Source: Falsibacillus albus (GTDB lineage: Bacteria; Bacillota; Bacilli; Bacillales; DSM-25281). From it: a stretch of 64,000 bases of DNA. The position numbers were made by a program, and so were the translations under genes. Shown here piece after piece: positions 34,880-43,046 of this stretch. Position 1 is the stretch's first letter. Each line of letters begins with the position of its first letter. The notes under the pieces were generated by a model, which had not been told where the DNA came from, ran no database searches, and saw only the letters and a program-made list of their open reading frames with translations. The stretch spans positions 124,001 to 188,000 of the forward strand of contig NZ_RCVZ01000006.1 of the NCBI RefSeq assembly GCF_003668575.1, read 5' to 3'.

Positions 34880-36385
34880 ATGAAAAAGAAAGTGGTCATT
34901 GTAGGCGGTGGCTTGGCGGGAATGTCAGCTGCCATCCGCCTCGCTGCGGAGCATTATGATGTGACGATTTTGGAGAAAGGAGAACGGCTTGGTGGGAAAT
35001 TAAATATCAGGGAGGGGAATGGGTATACATTTGATACCGGACCATCGATCTTGACAATGCCGTGGGTGCTTGAAAAACTGTTTGAACATGTTGATCGTGA
35101 TCTCCATGATTATGTGGAAATTATGAAGATAGAGCCGGGCTGGAGGACTTTTTTTGAAGACGGGACCGTGCTTGATTTAACTTCCGAACTACCAAAAATG
35201 TTGAATGAATTGAAGAAAGTCTCTGATGACGATAAGAATCAGTTTTTTGATTATTTGTCCTATTGCCAAAGAATGTATGATCTTAGCATGAAAAGTTTCT
35301 ATAAAAAAAGCATATCCGGTTTGAATGATTTGAGAATGATGCACCCTGTCAAAGAATTATTGCAAATGGATCCTATGAAAACAATGAGTCAGTCCACAAA
35401 AAAATATTTCAAAAGCAAGCATCTTCAGCAGCTTTTCAACTTTTTGGTCATGTATATAGGTTCTTCACCTTATCATGCACCTGCGATCCTCTCACAACTG
35501 ACACATGTCCAGCTTGGGATTGGCGTTTATTATGTGAAGGGGGGCATGTATAAAATTGCTGAAGCGATGGAAAAGGTATTGAAGGAACTGGGAGTGAAAA
35601 TAAGGGTATGCTCAGAAGTGGAAAAAATCCAGACCGATGGGACTCAAGCAAAAGGAGTTAAGTTAAAGACAGGTGAGCAGATAGAAGCTGATATAGTAGT
35701 ATCAAATCTAGAAGCCATTCCCTGCTACGAATCATTATTGGAAGAATATGACTACTCTTCGATGGCCGTTAAGGACTTAGAGAAATTCCAGCCTACTGTT
35801 TCCGGTTTGGTTTTATTGTTGGGGGTCAATAAGACATATCCTCACTTGTCGCATCATAACTTCTTCTTTTCCGGAGACCCCGAAAAAGAATTTAAGCAAA
35901 TTTTCGACGAAAAGAAACTGGCAGATGACCCGACTGTGTATATCGGTATTTCTTCAAAATCGGATGCTTCTCAGGCACCTGCAGGGAAGGAAAATCTGTT
36001 TGTGTTGACCCACGTCCCGCCACTGAAAAAAGGCGAAGATTGGTGTCGATATAGGGAAAAATATGAAAAGATAATCATGGAAAAATTGGAACGAATGGGC
36101 ATGGAGGGTCTTCAAGATCATATTGAATATAAATATACGTTCACTCCGAATGATATACAAAGTTTATACGGATCCAATGGCGGCTCAATTTACGGTGCCA
36201 TAACCGATCGGAAACTGAATGGCGGCTTTAAAATCCCGAACAAAAGCCATGTATTGAAAAATGTTTACTTTGTCGGGGGATCGACGCATCCAGGCGGAGG
36301 GGTGCCAATGGTGTCGTTATCCGGACAATTGACGGCGGAGCTCATCATGAAAGAGGAACAAAAAGATAAAAGGCAGATTGGCTGA
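34880..36385 (+). CDS. crtP: C30 carotenoid oxygenase/desaturase CrtP (CrtNb type)
   Basis: A 501-residue FAD-dependent CrtI/CrtN-family enzyme. VVIVGGGLAGMSAAIRLA is the dinucleotide-binding motif, FDTGPSILTMPWVLEKLF the conserved active-site segment, and VYFVGGSTHPGGGVPMV the C-terminal FAD motif. HHNFFFSGDPEKEF and DDPTVYIGI resemble S. aureus CrtP, which oxidises the terminal methyl of 4,4'-diaponeurosporene, more than CrtN. AAGGAGGA precedes the ATG. No diapophytoene synthase (crtM) or CrtN desaturase is in the window, so the early steps must be elsewhere. Confidence 0.87.
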   Translation: MKKKVVIVGGGLAGMSAAIRLAAEHYDVTILEKGERLGGKLNIREGNGYTFDTGPSILTMPWVLEKLFEHVDRDLHDYVEIMKIEPGWRTFFEDGTVLDLTSELPKMLNELKKVSDDDKNQFFDYLSYCQRMYDLSMKSFYKKSISGLNDLRMMHPVKELLQMDPMKTMSQSTKKYFKSKHLQQLFNFLVMYIGSSPYHAPAILSQLTHVQLGIGVYYVKGGMYKIAEAMEKVLKELGVKIRVCSEVEKIQTDGTQAKGVKLKTGEQIEADIVVSNLEAIPCYESLLEEYDYSSMAVKDLEKFQPTVSGLVLLLGVNKTYPHLSHHNFFFSGDPEKEFKQIFDEKKLADDPTVYIGISSKSDASQAPAGKENLFVLTHVPPLKKGEDWCRYREKYEKIIMEKLERMGMEGLQDHIEYKYTFTPNDIQSLYGSNGGSIYGAITDRKLNGGFKIPNKSHVLKNVYFVGGSTHPGGGVPMVSLSGQLTAELIMKEEQKDKRQIG

Positions 36386-36413
36386 ATAAATGGCGAATCT
36401 GCCATTTATTTTT
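36385..36413 (+). terminator. Rho-independent terminator after crtP
   Basis: AATAAATGGC (36385-36394) and GCCATTTATT (36401-36410) form a perfect 10-bp stem followed by T residues, starting at the crtP stop codon. Confidence 0.85.
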
Positions 36414-36434
36414 GCTTTTTGCCTTGAATCCGTG

Positions 36435-36463
36435 TTGAGCTTTTATCAGCTAGGGTATAAAAT
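36435..36463 (+). promoter_or_regulatory. Sigma-A-like promoter of the CorA transporter gene
   Basis: TTGAGC (36435-36440) and TAAAAT (36458-36463) are 17 bp apart. Transcription would begin near 36470, giving a leader of about 160 nt that contains the small ORF and hairpins described below. Confidence 0.6.
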
Positions 36464-36496
36464 AGAAAAGTATTTCATGAATAGGGAGTTGATATT

Positions 36497-36595
36497 TTGA
36501 GTATGCCAACAGATCCAGACCCATATATATCGAGGAAGCTCATATTTAGTTGTATGGGGCTGGCCGATTCCTTTATATCAGCTCCAAACGTTTAA
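36497..36595 (+). CDS. MgtL-like leader peptide upstream of the CorA-type transporter (predicted)
   Basis: A 32-codon ORF inside the 5' leader of the CorA-type gene. It starts with TTG at 36497, 8 nt after AGGGAG (36483-36488); an in-frame ATG at 36503 is an alternative. The peptide begins MSMPTDPDPYISRKLIF: alternating Pro and Asp early, then basic and hydrophobic residues. Enterobacterial MgtL ([17 protein letters not shown], from memory) has the same layout and destabilises ribosomes when Mg2+ is low. The ORF stops 8 nt before the hairpin that covers the transporter's ribosome binding site. The reading frame is seen; the function is inferred. Confidence 0.5.
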   Translation: MSMPTDPDPYISRKLIFSCMGLADSFISAPNV

Positions 36596-36626
36596 AGATT
36601 GAGGCTTCCTTTGTCGAAAAGGAGGT
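36532..36626 (+). promoter_or_regulatory. Mutually exclusive leader helices controlling the CorA ribosome binding site
   Basis: GCTTCCTTT (36604-36612) can pair with AAAGGAGGT (36618-36626) in nine continuous pairs, two of them G-U, around a 5-nt loop. This hides the whole ribosome binding site. The same anti-SD strand (36603-36611) can instead pair with GAGGAAGCT (36532-36540) inside the leader ORF, also nine pairs with two G-U. The two helices cannot coexist. A ribosome crossing codons 12-15 of the leader ORF would block the second helix. Confidence 0.55.
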
Positions 36627-36632
36627 TAAATG

Positions 36633-37571
36633 ATGTTCGAAATTTATAAAACGAATGAAGAAAGACAACTGGAGCAGCTGGATGATATTACTAACGGCTG
36701 CTGGATCAACATGATTGCACCGAAAGAAGATGAAATTCTTTATGTATCTGAAAAATTAGATATTCCACTGGACTTCATGAAAGATGCACTTGATGATGAA
36801 GAGCGGTCAAGGATAGAAAAAGAAGATGATAATGTACTGATTATCGTTGACTACCCTTACACATCCCATGATGAATCAGGCTTTCCCATCTATGAAACGA
36901 TCCCGATTGGACTAATAATTACTCCTAAATGCTTTATTACGGTATCTTTAAAAGAAACGCCCATACTTAATATTTTTCAAAGCAACAAAATAAGAGAATT
37001 TTATACGTTCAAGAAAACAAGATTTGCTCTGCAAATCTTATCGGTCATCTCTTCTTATTATTTACGATATTTAAAACAGATTAATAAAAAAATGAATGAA
37101 GTGGAAAGGGAATTGCATCAATCGATGAAGAACAAAGAATTGTATGCATTCCTTGCCCTGGAAAAGAGTTTAGTATATTTTACGACTTCATTAAAGCCGA
37201 ATAAGGTAGTTTTGGATAAAATCATGCGATTTAACTACCTCAAGATGTATGAGGAAGACAAGGATTTGCTGGAAGATGTCATCATCGAAAATACGCAGGC
37301 AAGTGAAATGGCTGAAACATACAGCTCGATATTGAGCAGGATGATGAATGCATTTTCCTCCATCATTTCAAACAATTTGAATATCGTGATGAAGTTTTTA
37401 ACCTCCATCACGATTGTCCTATCTTTTCCGACAATGGTGGCAAGCTTTTATGGTATGAATGTGAATGTTCCTTTCCAGCACAGCACTCATGCCTTCCTGA
37501 TTACTCTGGCGTTGGCAGGGGCTTTGGCAAGCGTGACAGCTTTTATCTTTTGGAAGAAAAAATATTTTTAG
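36633..37571 (+). CDS. corA: CorA-family divalent cation (Mg2+) transporter
   Basis: A 312-residue CorA-family channel. The cytoplasmic domain covers about residues 1-245, with the long helix KQINKKMNEVERELHQSMKN. Two membrane helices near the C-terminus follow, and the signature YGMN (in VASFYGMNVNVPF) closes the first. The tail FWKKKYF is the usual basic end. It carries Mg2+ (or Co2+/Ni2+) into the cell as a pentamer. AAAGGAGG at 36618-36625 is 7 nt from the ATG at 36633 and 4 nt from the ATG at 36630. The gene is preceded by a structured leader with a small ORF and followed by a bidirectional terminator. Confidence 0.92.
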   Translation: MFEIYKTNEERQLEQLDDITNGCWINMIAPKEDEILYVSEKLDIPLDFMKDALDDEERSRIEKEDDNVLIIVDYPYTSHDESGFPIYETIPIGLIITPKCFITVSLKETPILNIFQSNKIREFYTFKKTRFALQILSVISSYYLRYLKQINKKMNEVERELHQSMKNKELYAFLALEKSLVYFTTSLKPNKVVLDKIMRFNYLKMYEEDKDLLEDVIIENTQASEMAETYSSILSRMMNAFSSIISNNLNIVMKFLTSITIVLSFPTMVASFYGMNVNVPFQHSTHAFLITLALAGALASVTAFIFWKKKYF

Positions 37572-37580
37572 CACAAAAGG

Positions 37581-37612
37581 AAAAGACCGGCCAATTTTAA
37601 TGCCGGTCTTTT
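37581..37612. terminator. Bidirectional rho-independent terminator between corA and msrA
   Basis: AAAAGACCGGC (37581-37591) pairs with GCCGGTCTTTT (37602-37612). A- and T-tracts at the ends serve both converging genes. Confidence 0.92.
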
Positions 37613-37619
37613 CGAATGA

Positions 37620-38147
37620 TTATTTCCAATGTGACTCGATGAATTCATCCCTGCCGGATTTTTGCCTGTCTTCCTTATATGCATCCGGCTTTTTTTTGTA
37701 AAAATCTTGATGGTAATCCTCAGCGGGATAAAATGTGTCAGCCGGTAAAATTTGCGTTACGATCGGCTTGCTGAACTTGCGGCTTTCTTCCAATTCTTTC
37801 TTTGTTCGAAGGGCAGACGCCTTTTGATGCGCATTATGGAAGAAAATCGCGGTCCGATAGGAGTCTCCGCGATCATGGAATTGACCTCCATCATCAGTAG
37901 GGTCGATTTGCGGCCAGTATAATTCCAATAACCGTTCATATGGAAATATTTCGGGATTGAATGTGATTTGGACCGCTTCGTAATGCCCTGAATCACCTGT
38001 TTTTACGTCCTCATATGTCGGATTCTTAACGTGTCCACCTGTATAGCCCGATACGACAGAAATGATTCCAGGCTGCTGATCGAATGGCTGAACCATACAC
38101 CAAAAGCATCCCCCCGCAAAAGTGGCGAGTTCATGTTGTTTACTCAT
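37620..38147 (-). CDS. msrA: Peptide methionine sulfoxide reductase MsrA
   Basis: A 175-residue enzyme that reduces the S-epimer of methionine sulfoxide in proteins. The catalytic Cys is in FAGGCFWCM (residues about 10-18), with [19 protein letters not shown] and [10 protein letters not shown] as further landmarks. GGGGGAATAAT precedes the ATG at 38147. The partner msrB is not adjacent. Confidence 0.96.
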   Translation of the reverse strand: MSKQHELATFAGGCFWCMVQPFDQQPGIISVVSGYTGGHVKNPTYEDVKTGDSGHYEAVQITFNPEIFPYERLLELYWPQIDPTDDGGQFHDRGDSYRTAIFFHNAHQKASALRTKKELEESRKFSKPIVTQILPADTFYPAEDYHQDFYKKKPDAYKEDRQKSGRDEFIESHWK

Positions 38148-38310
38148 ATTATTCCCCCATTGTGCAATAATGAAGAAATTTTAACACCATGTCACATAAT
38201 AGGCAATTTAAATGTTTGAAGAAGGAATGAAAAGATTTCCATGCAGTCATCTTGGAGGATTTGCATAGATGACGATATAAAGTTATATAAGTGCGGAAAG
38301 GGCTGATTCA

Positions 38311-39552
38311 ATGATGGTTAATGAGCAATTCGAAGAATATCTAGATAAATACGCTAAAATGGCTGTGGAAGTTGGAGTAAACGTTCAAAAAGGACAACCT
38401 CTATGGATTTCCGCTTCACTCGGAACAGAAGTGCTTGTAAGAAGAATTGTAAAATACGCTTATATGGCGGGTGCTAAATCAGTACAAGTCCAATGGTATG
38501 ATGAAGAAGTTTTAAAGACCCATTATGAAATGGCACCAAATGAAGCTTTTACGGAATATCCGAGCTGGTTGGTGGCGGCTCACCAATGGGTTGTGGAGAA
38601 CGATGCTGCCTTTCTGCAAGTGGAAGCAGAAAACCCGGACCTCTTAAGTGGAATTGATCCTGAGAGAATAGTGTCATACGAAAAGGCACAAGGAGTTGCT
38701 TTGGAGTCATTCTATGAAGCAATCGACAATGATCATATCAGCTGGTCAATCATTGCGATGCCTTCACAAAAATGGGCAGACAAAGTATTTACTCATTTGA
38801 TTCCAGAGAAGAGGATGCAAGCACTATGGACAGAAATCTTCAAAGCTGTCAGGTTGGATAAAATGGACCCGACAGCTGAATGGCGATCGCATATGAAACG
38901 ATTATCCAATCGAGCTCAACAATTGAATGATTTGAATTTAAAATCACTTCACTTCAAGTCAAAAGGCACCGACCTTGTCATTGAGCTCCCGGATGGGCAT
39001 AAATGGCTTACTGGCGGAAGTCAAACTCCTGCAGGGACTGAATTCATTGCGAATATGCCCACAGAAGAAGTGTATACTGTTCCTTTGAAAACAGGGGTGA
39101 ACGGGGTGGTCAGCAGTACCAAACCACTGGCGTATAAAGGAAAAGTGATCAAGGATTTCACCCTGACATTCATTGAAGGGAAGATAACGGATTTCACTGC
39201 TCAAGAAGGTCAGGAAATACTTGGGAAATTAATCCGAACAGATGAAGGGGCAGCATATTTAGGTGAAGTGGCGCTTGTCCCTCATCGATCCCCGATATCC
39301 GATTCAGGCATTCTTTTCTATAATACTTTATTCGACGAAAATGCCTCTTGTCATTTAGCGATCGGATCCGCGTATCCTACTTGCATCCAAAACGGAACCG
39401 AAATGGATGACTTTGAAAAAGAGGAAGTCGGTTTGAATGAGAGTGTGGTTCACGAAGATTTCATGATCGGTTCTGGAGATATGTGTATCTCAGGATTCTG
39501 CAAAGATGGAAGAAAAGTGACAATCATGGAAAATGGAGATTGGGGATTTTAG
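38311..39552 (+). CDS. M29-family metalloaminopeptidase (AmpS/aminopeptidase T type)
   Basis: A 413-residue thermophilic-type (M29) aminopeptidase. EYPSWLVAAHQWVVENDAAF in the N-terminal domain and, in the metal-binding C-terminal domain, NMPTEEVYTVP, GEVALVPHRSPIS, LFYNTLFDENASCHLAIGSAYP (seen in NTLFDENASCHLAIGSAYP) and HEDFMIGSGDM are the hallmarks. It releases N-terminal residues from peptides in the cytoplasm. It is monocistronic. Confidence 0.93.
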   Translation: MMVNEQFEEYLDKYAKMAVEVGVNVQKGQPLWISASLGTEVLVRRIVKYAYMAGAKSVQVQWYDEEVLKTHYEMAPNEAFTEYPSWLVAAHQWVVENDAAFLQVEAENPDLLSGIDPERIVSYEKAQGVALESFYEAIDNDHISWSIIAMPSQKWADKVFTHLIPEKRMQALWTEIFKAVRLDKMDPTAEWRSHMKRLSNRAQQLNDLNLKSLHFKSKGTDLVIELPDGHKWLTGGSQTPAGTEFIANMPTEEVYTVPLKTGVNGVVSSTKPLAYKGKVIKDFTLTFIEGKITDFTAQEGQEILGKLIRTDEGAAYLGEVALVPHRSPISDSGILFYNTLFDENASCHLAIGSAYPTCIQNGTEMDDFEKEEVGLNESVVHEDFMIGSGDMCISGFCKDGRKVTIMENGDWGF

Positions 39553-39636
39553 TTGAACAAGTAAATGTACTATCATTTTTCATGTTATCATTATATTAGT
39601 AATTATTCGTGAATAAACCGAATTGGGGTGTGCAGC

Positions 39637-39942
39637 ATGTATGTAGTCCATTCTACATTTAAAGTTCCAGATAGCAAGGCAGATGAAGTTATTTCCATCT
39701 ACCAAAATCGTTCCAGGCTTGTCGATCAAGCGAAGGGGTTTCAAAAATTTTTATTGTTTCAAAATGAAAAAAGGCAAGGCGAATTAACCGTACATATGGA
39801 ATGGGATTCCAAAGAGAATTATATGAATTGGGTAACAAGCAAGGAGTTTAAGCAAATCCATGAACTGGAGAAAAAATATCCAGATCAAGAATTGGCTGCT
39901 GTAGTTCCAACTATACAAAAATATAGGGTTGTGGCACGATGA
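39637..39942 (+). CDS. Antibiotic biosynthesis monooxygenase (ABM) domain protein
   Basis: A 101-residue ferredoxin-like ABM-fold protein. It opens MYVVHSTFKVPDSKADEVIS and contains FQKFLLFQNEKRQGELTVHMEWDSKENYMNWV (seen in LTVHMEWDSKENYMNWV), the usual strand and 'W-S-...-F/Y-W' pattern. The same fold includes IsdG/HmoA haem-degrading monooxygenases, but I cannot confirm the haem ligands. GGGGTG before the ATG at 39637 rules against the GTG at 39628. It overlaps the next gene by 4 bp (ATGA). Confidence 0.8.
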   Translation: MYVVHSTFKVPDSKADEVISIYQNRSRLVDQAKGFQKFLLFQNEKRQGELTVHMEWDSKENYMNWVTSKEFKQIHELEKKYPDQELAAVVPTIQKYRVVAR

Positions 39943-40301
39943 TTGAACGAGCGCTCAATCCCGTTTTAGAAAAGGTAGTCCAAAAAATTTATGATAAATA
40001 CCCTGTGATCCTTCAAAAATATGGGGAAGAAGGCAAAAAGAAATGCTACGAGGATAATCTTCATCATTTAAGATATTTGGATAGTGCTTATTCAGTGAAG
40101 AACAGCAACGTATTTGCTGATTATGCATGTTGGCTGAATAGCGTTTTAGTTAGCAGAGGGATGAAACCAGATCATTTGATCGATAATTTTATCTTCCTCG
40201 GCGAAGCCATCGAAGAAAATCAGACAATGGAAAAGGAACGGCGGGAAGAGTATTTATCCTATTTAAAGAATGCATGTAATGGTATAGAGGAACAATCTTA
40301 A
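39939..40301 (+). CDS. Hypothetical all-helical protein translationally coupled to the ABM gene
   Basis: A 120-residue, soluble, helical protein starting MIERALNPVLEKVVQKIYDK. The segment NLHHLRYLDSAYSVKNSNVF...ADYACWLNSVLVSRG weakly resembles the helical cap domain seen before cobalamin-binding domains and in some sensor proteins (His-His-Leu-x-Tyr-Leu ... Phe-x-x-Tyr ... Trp). I recognise no definite family. The start overlaps the ABM stop codon (ATGA), so the two are probably made together. Confidence 0.65.
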   Translation: MIERALNPVLEKVVQKIYDKYPVILQKYGEEGKKKCYEDNLHHLRYLDSAYSVKNSNVFADYACWLNSVLVSRGMKPDHLIDNFIFLGEAIEENQTMEKERREEYLSYLKNACNGIEEQS

Positions 40302-40453
40302 AATTGCTTTAAAAATGAGCGGAAGGTGTGAGCCGCGCAGGCCCACTGCCCGCCCCTCGTAAAGGAAAATCCTGCAGCAGAAATCACCATCATATCGTAC
40401 ATATTTTATAATATTCAGAATAATTTTATTTTTCGGGAAATAGACACAAAAAG

Positions 40454-42340
40454 TCAAATTTCGCCAAAATTTTCTTTGTAGCTCAAGAGGGTCATCAGAG
40501 GAAAAACATGTCGATAGCTGTGATAATGGATATAGAAGAATGACGCCATTCCTTGACCTTTTGGATAAGCTGTCGTCCAATTATTCCTTCTTCCTTCTCG
40601 AATTAAAAAGTGAATTCCCTCTTCAATTTCTTTTGTCGGTTCATCCGACGCAGCTATTAAAGTTTCTAAAGCCCAAGATGTATGGGTCAGTGTACTTTCA
40701 TTTAAAGGAACATAGGTTTTACGAGTGTCGCTTAAGCAAGATTCTCCCCAGCCACCGTCATCATTTTGTATATCTTTTAGCCATTGGACAGCTTTTTGAA
40801 CAGACGGATGAAGTGGGGAAATACCTGCAGCAATCATTCCAATGACAGCCGCCCAAGTGCCATAAATATAGCAAATTCCCCAACGGCCATACCATGACCC
40901 ATCTTTTTCTTGGTTGTCTATCAACCAATCGATGCCACGCTGCAGCTTCTTTCTTGGCTTTATAGAATGCGTGTGATTCCCTAGAAACTCCAACGTCCTT
41001 CCAGTTAGGTCAGGTGTCGAAGGATCCAACAGAATAAATTCCGCACCTTCCATAGGTATTAAATGCAAAATGGGGTTATTCAATTCCCGTTCAAAAGCTG
41101 GCCAACCACCATCGGGATTTTGCATGGAAATGACCCATTGAATGCCATTTTGCCAAACCTCCATACAATATGGATCCAAAGGGATATAGGGTATGGTGGA
41201 TTTTAAGGAGGCGGTTGTGTCGTCTACATCTGGATTGATCGTATTATCATGTGAGAATCCCCAACCTCCGGGCTTAGCTTTATCATTATGGTACATCCAA
41301 TCGCCATATTTATTGTGCTGCTGTGTGAGAAGGTAGTGCACACTGTTCATTAATGTTTGACTTTCCTCCGGTTCACCAGCTTTAAACAGGGCATGTGAGA
41401 TCAAAGCTGTATTCCAGACATTCGCTGTCGTGTATTGGATATGTACATGCCCATCAATGGTACATGCCATTGATTTCAATCCGTCGACCGCAGCTTGAAT
41501 GATTGCATGATCTCTCGGATACCCCAGGCTCAATAGCGCAAAAACCATATAAAAGGTTGAGCTAAAGTAATTTAGCATCGTTCCGTCTGTTTCAATTCTA
41601 TCAAGGGTGTAATTCTTTGCCTTTTCGATTCCCATCGTTTTTAACCGGGCCGGAACCCCGACGAGTGATTTGATACCCCTTTGGATAGATGCGAAAAAAG
41701 TGTTCCAATCCTTCGACCGGTATTCTTCCCAGTCATCCTGTCCGCTCCGAGTAATGTATAAATGTGACAATGAAGGGCCGCTTTGATCATGATGATATTT
41801 ATTGCTTGCCAAGATGATCAATGGGGCTAGATTTGCTCTGCCGAATACGGATATATCATAAAAATTGATGGGGAATGACTTTGGTAATAGCATGAATTCA
41901 GGTGGGAGAGGAAAGAAAGATGGCCATTTGTATTGTCCAGTCATAGCAAGAAGGAGCTTGGTATATAATTTTGCTTCCTTCAATCCTCCATGCTTAATGA
42001 TAAACTTTTGTGCTTTGATCATATGCGGCTCATTGATTTTACTATAGCCTGAAAACAGCAATCCATAATAAGCATCTATCGTTAATGAAAGACTCCCTTC
42101 AGGTTCATCATGGAATAATTTCCATGCCCCATTGCCTTCTTGCAAACTTTTAATGCGTGCCACAAGAGATCTGATCAGTTCTTCATCATTCCATTCCAAT
42201 GAACGCAGCAAAATAATCATATACGCATCAGTAATGACCCCTGTTTCAAATGGATAATCCCAAGATCCATTGGGTAATTGATCCAGTTTCAATTGCTGGA
42301 CAATCCGCTCTATTTCATCTTGAATAATTCCATTTGTCAT
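40454..42340 (-). CDS. sqhC: Squalene-hopene / tetraprenyl-beta-curcumene (sporulenol) cyclase
   Basis: A 628-residue terpene cyclase. The catalytic acid motif DVDDTT lies near residue 370, and repeated QW motifs such as QNPDGGWPAF, QEKDGSWYGRWG and QNDDGGWGESC ring the barrels. It is a monotopic membrane enzyme. In B. subtilis and B. megaterium the equivalent (SqhC) makes sporulenol from tetraprenyl-beta-curcumene, and some also cyclise squalene to hopene; which applies here cannot be decided. GAGG lies 8 nt before the ATG at 42340; the upstream GTG at 42349 overlaps it. Confidence 0.92.
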   Translation of the reverse strand: MTNGIIQDEIERIVQQLKLDQLPNGSWDYPFETGVITDAYMIILLRSLEWNDEELIRSLVARIKSLQEGNGAWKLFHDEPEGSLSLTIDAYYGLLFSGYSKINEPHMIKAQKFIIKHGGLKEAKLYTKLLLAMTGQYKWPSFFPLPPEFMLLPKSFPINFYDISVFGRANLAPLIILASNKYHHDQSGPSLSHLYITRSGQDDWEEYRSKDWNTFFASIQRGIKSLVGVPARLKTMGIEKAKNYTLDRIETDGTMLNYFSSTFYMVFALLSLGYPRDHAIIQAAVDGLKSMACTIDGHVHIQYTTANVWNTALISHALFKAGEPEESQTLMNSVHYLLTQQHNKYGDWMYHNDKAKPGGWGFSHDNTINPDVDDTTASLKSTIPYIPLDPYCMEVWQNGIQWVISMQNPDGGWPAFERELNNPILHLIPMEGAEFILLDPSTPDLTGRTLEFLGNHTHSIKPRKKLQRGIDWLIDNQEKDGSWYGRWGICYIYGTWAAVIGMIAAGISPLHPSVQKAVQWLKDIQNDDGGWGESCLSDTRKTYVPLNESTLTHTSWALETLIAASDEPTKEIEEGIHFLIREGRRNNWTTAYPKGQGMASFFYIHYHSYRHVFPLMTLLSYKENFGEI

Positions 42341-42446
42341 AGTCTGCACCTCAATGAATGTTTTTTTCTCATATATATTCTTTGTATATGGAAGGAATAC
42401 ATCGGATATGAATGCAACATCAAGCGGATGCCTTATTTATATACCG

Positions 42447-42567
42447 CTGTTGAATTCCACGCAAGTCTTCGCTTTCCGCGGGCGGGTCGGGAGCCTCCTC
42501 GCTTCGCTGCGGGGTGTATCTGAAACCGCTATTCCCGCTGGAGTCTACAACTTTTGTTCCAATCAGC
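42447..42567. repeat. Dispersed palindromic repeat (copy 4, inverted)
   Basis: The reverse complement reads GCTGATTGGAACAAAAG, then TTGTAGACTCCAGCGGG, and ends GCGAAGACTTGCGTGGAATT before CAACAGCGG. This is the copy 3/5 pattern in the opposite orientation. Outer GGCTAAGTTAAAG (minus strand, near 42605) matches the outer arm of the 60.2-kb copy. It lies between the cyclase start and the lysine riboswitch. Confidence 0.75.
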
Positions 42568-42696
42568 TTGAAACACCCTAAAATTCAAATCAACAATAGG
42601 CTTTAACTTAGCCTAAAAGAAAGTAAAAAGAAAAGGCTGTTTTCGAAAAGAATGATATTTTAATTCACTACCACTTTATCGTAATAAAACTTTTTG

Positions 42697-42725
42697 TTGA
42701 CATGATTCGACAAAAAATGTATCGT
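42697..42725 (+). promoter_or_regulatory. Sigma-A-type promoter of the riboswitch-controlled permease
   Basis: TTGACA (42697-42702), a 17-bp spacer and TATCGT (42720-42725). It lies about 25 bp upstream of the lysine riboswitch. Confidence 0.6.
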
Positions 42726-42751
42726 AATGAATGTAAATGAATAATTATAAA

Positions 42752-42950
42752 TCCTCATCAAGGCAAGATGAGGTAGAGGGCGCAGTGATTAAGAGTAAGA
42801 GAATGAACGAAGCAGGGAATTCATTTTTCATCTTTGAAAGGAATCATTGCCGAAGCTCCATCATTCTCTGATGATGGAAGCTGGGACTGTATCCGAATAG
42901 GTGCAGGACTGTCATAGGATTTCCTATGGTGAACTATCATTTTGCTGTTA
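42752..42950 (+). ncRNA. Lysine (L-box) riboswitch
   Basis: The conserved blocks of the L-box aptamer appear in order: GATGAGGTAGAGGGCGC (42768-42784), AAGAGTA, GAAAGGAATCATTGCCGAAG (42837-42856; usually AAAGG...GCCGAAG), GCTGGGACTGTATCC, and GCAGGACTGTCATAGGATT (the 'GACTGTCA' loop). A Rho-independent terminator follows at 42966, as expected for transcriptional control. The gene below is a basic amino acid permease. Boundaries are approximate. Confidence 0.9.
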
Positions 42951-42965
42951 GATGCGGGGAATGCC

Positions 42966-42992
42966 CAAACACCCTATACAGGTGTTTTTTTT
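42966..42992 (+). terminator. Riboswitch-controlled terminator (attenuator)
   Basis: AAACACC (42967-42973) pairs with GGTGTTT (42981-42987) and is followed by a T-tract. Its place between aptamer and permease indicates that lysine binding should favour termination. Confidence 0.85.
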
Positions 42993-43046
42993 ATTCAACA
43001 AATACAGTGACTTGATATACAACAAGAAAAGAAAGAGGGATTCATC

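Noticed and set aside
36435-36632. M-box Mg2+ riboswitch upstream of the CorA-type gene
   Set aside because: None of the conserved M-box blocks are present; the leader is too short and instead has an ORF and simple helices.
40311-40395. A sixth copy of the dispersed palindromic repeat
   Set aside because: Only the right-end pattern (CCTGCAGCAGAAATCACC) is vaguely similar; the terminal inverted repeat is missing.
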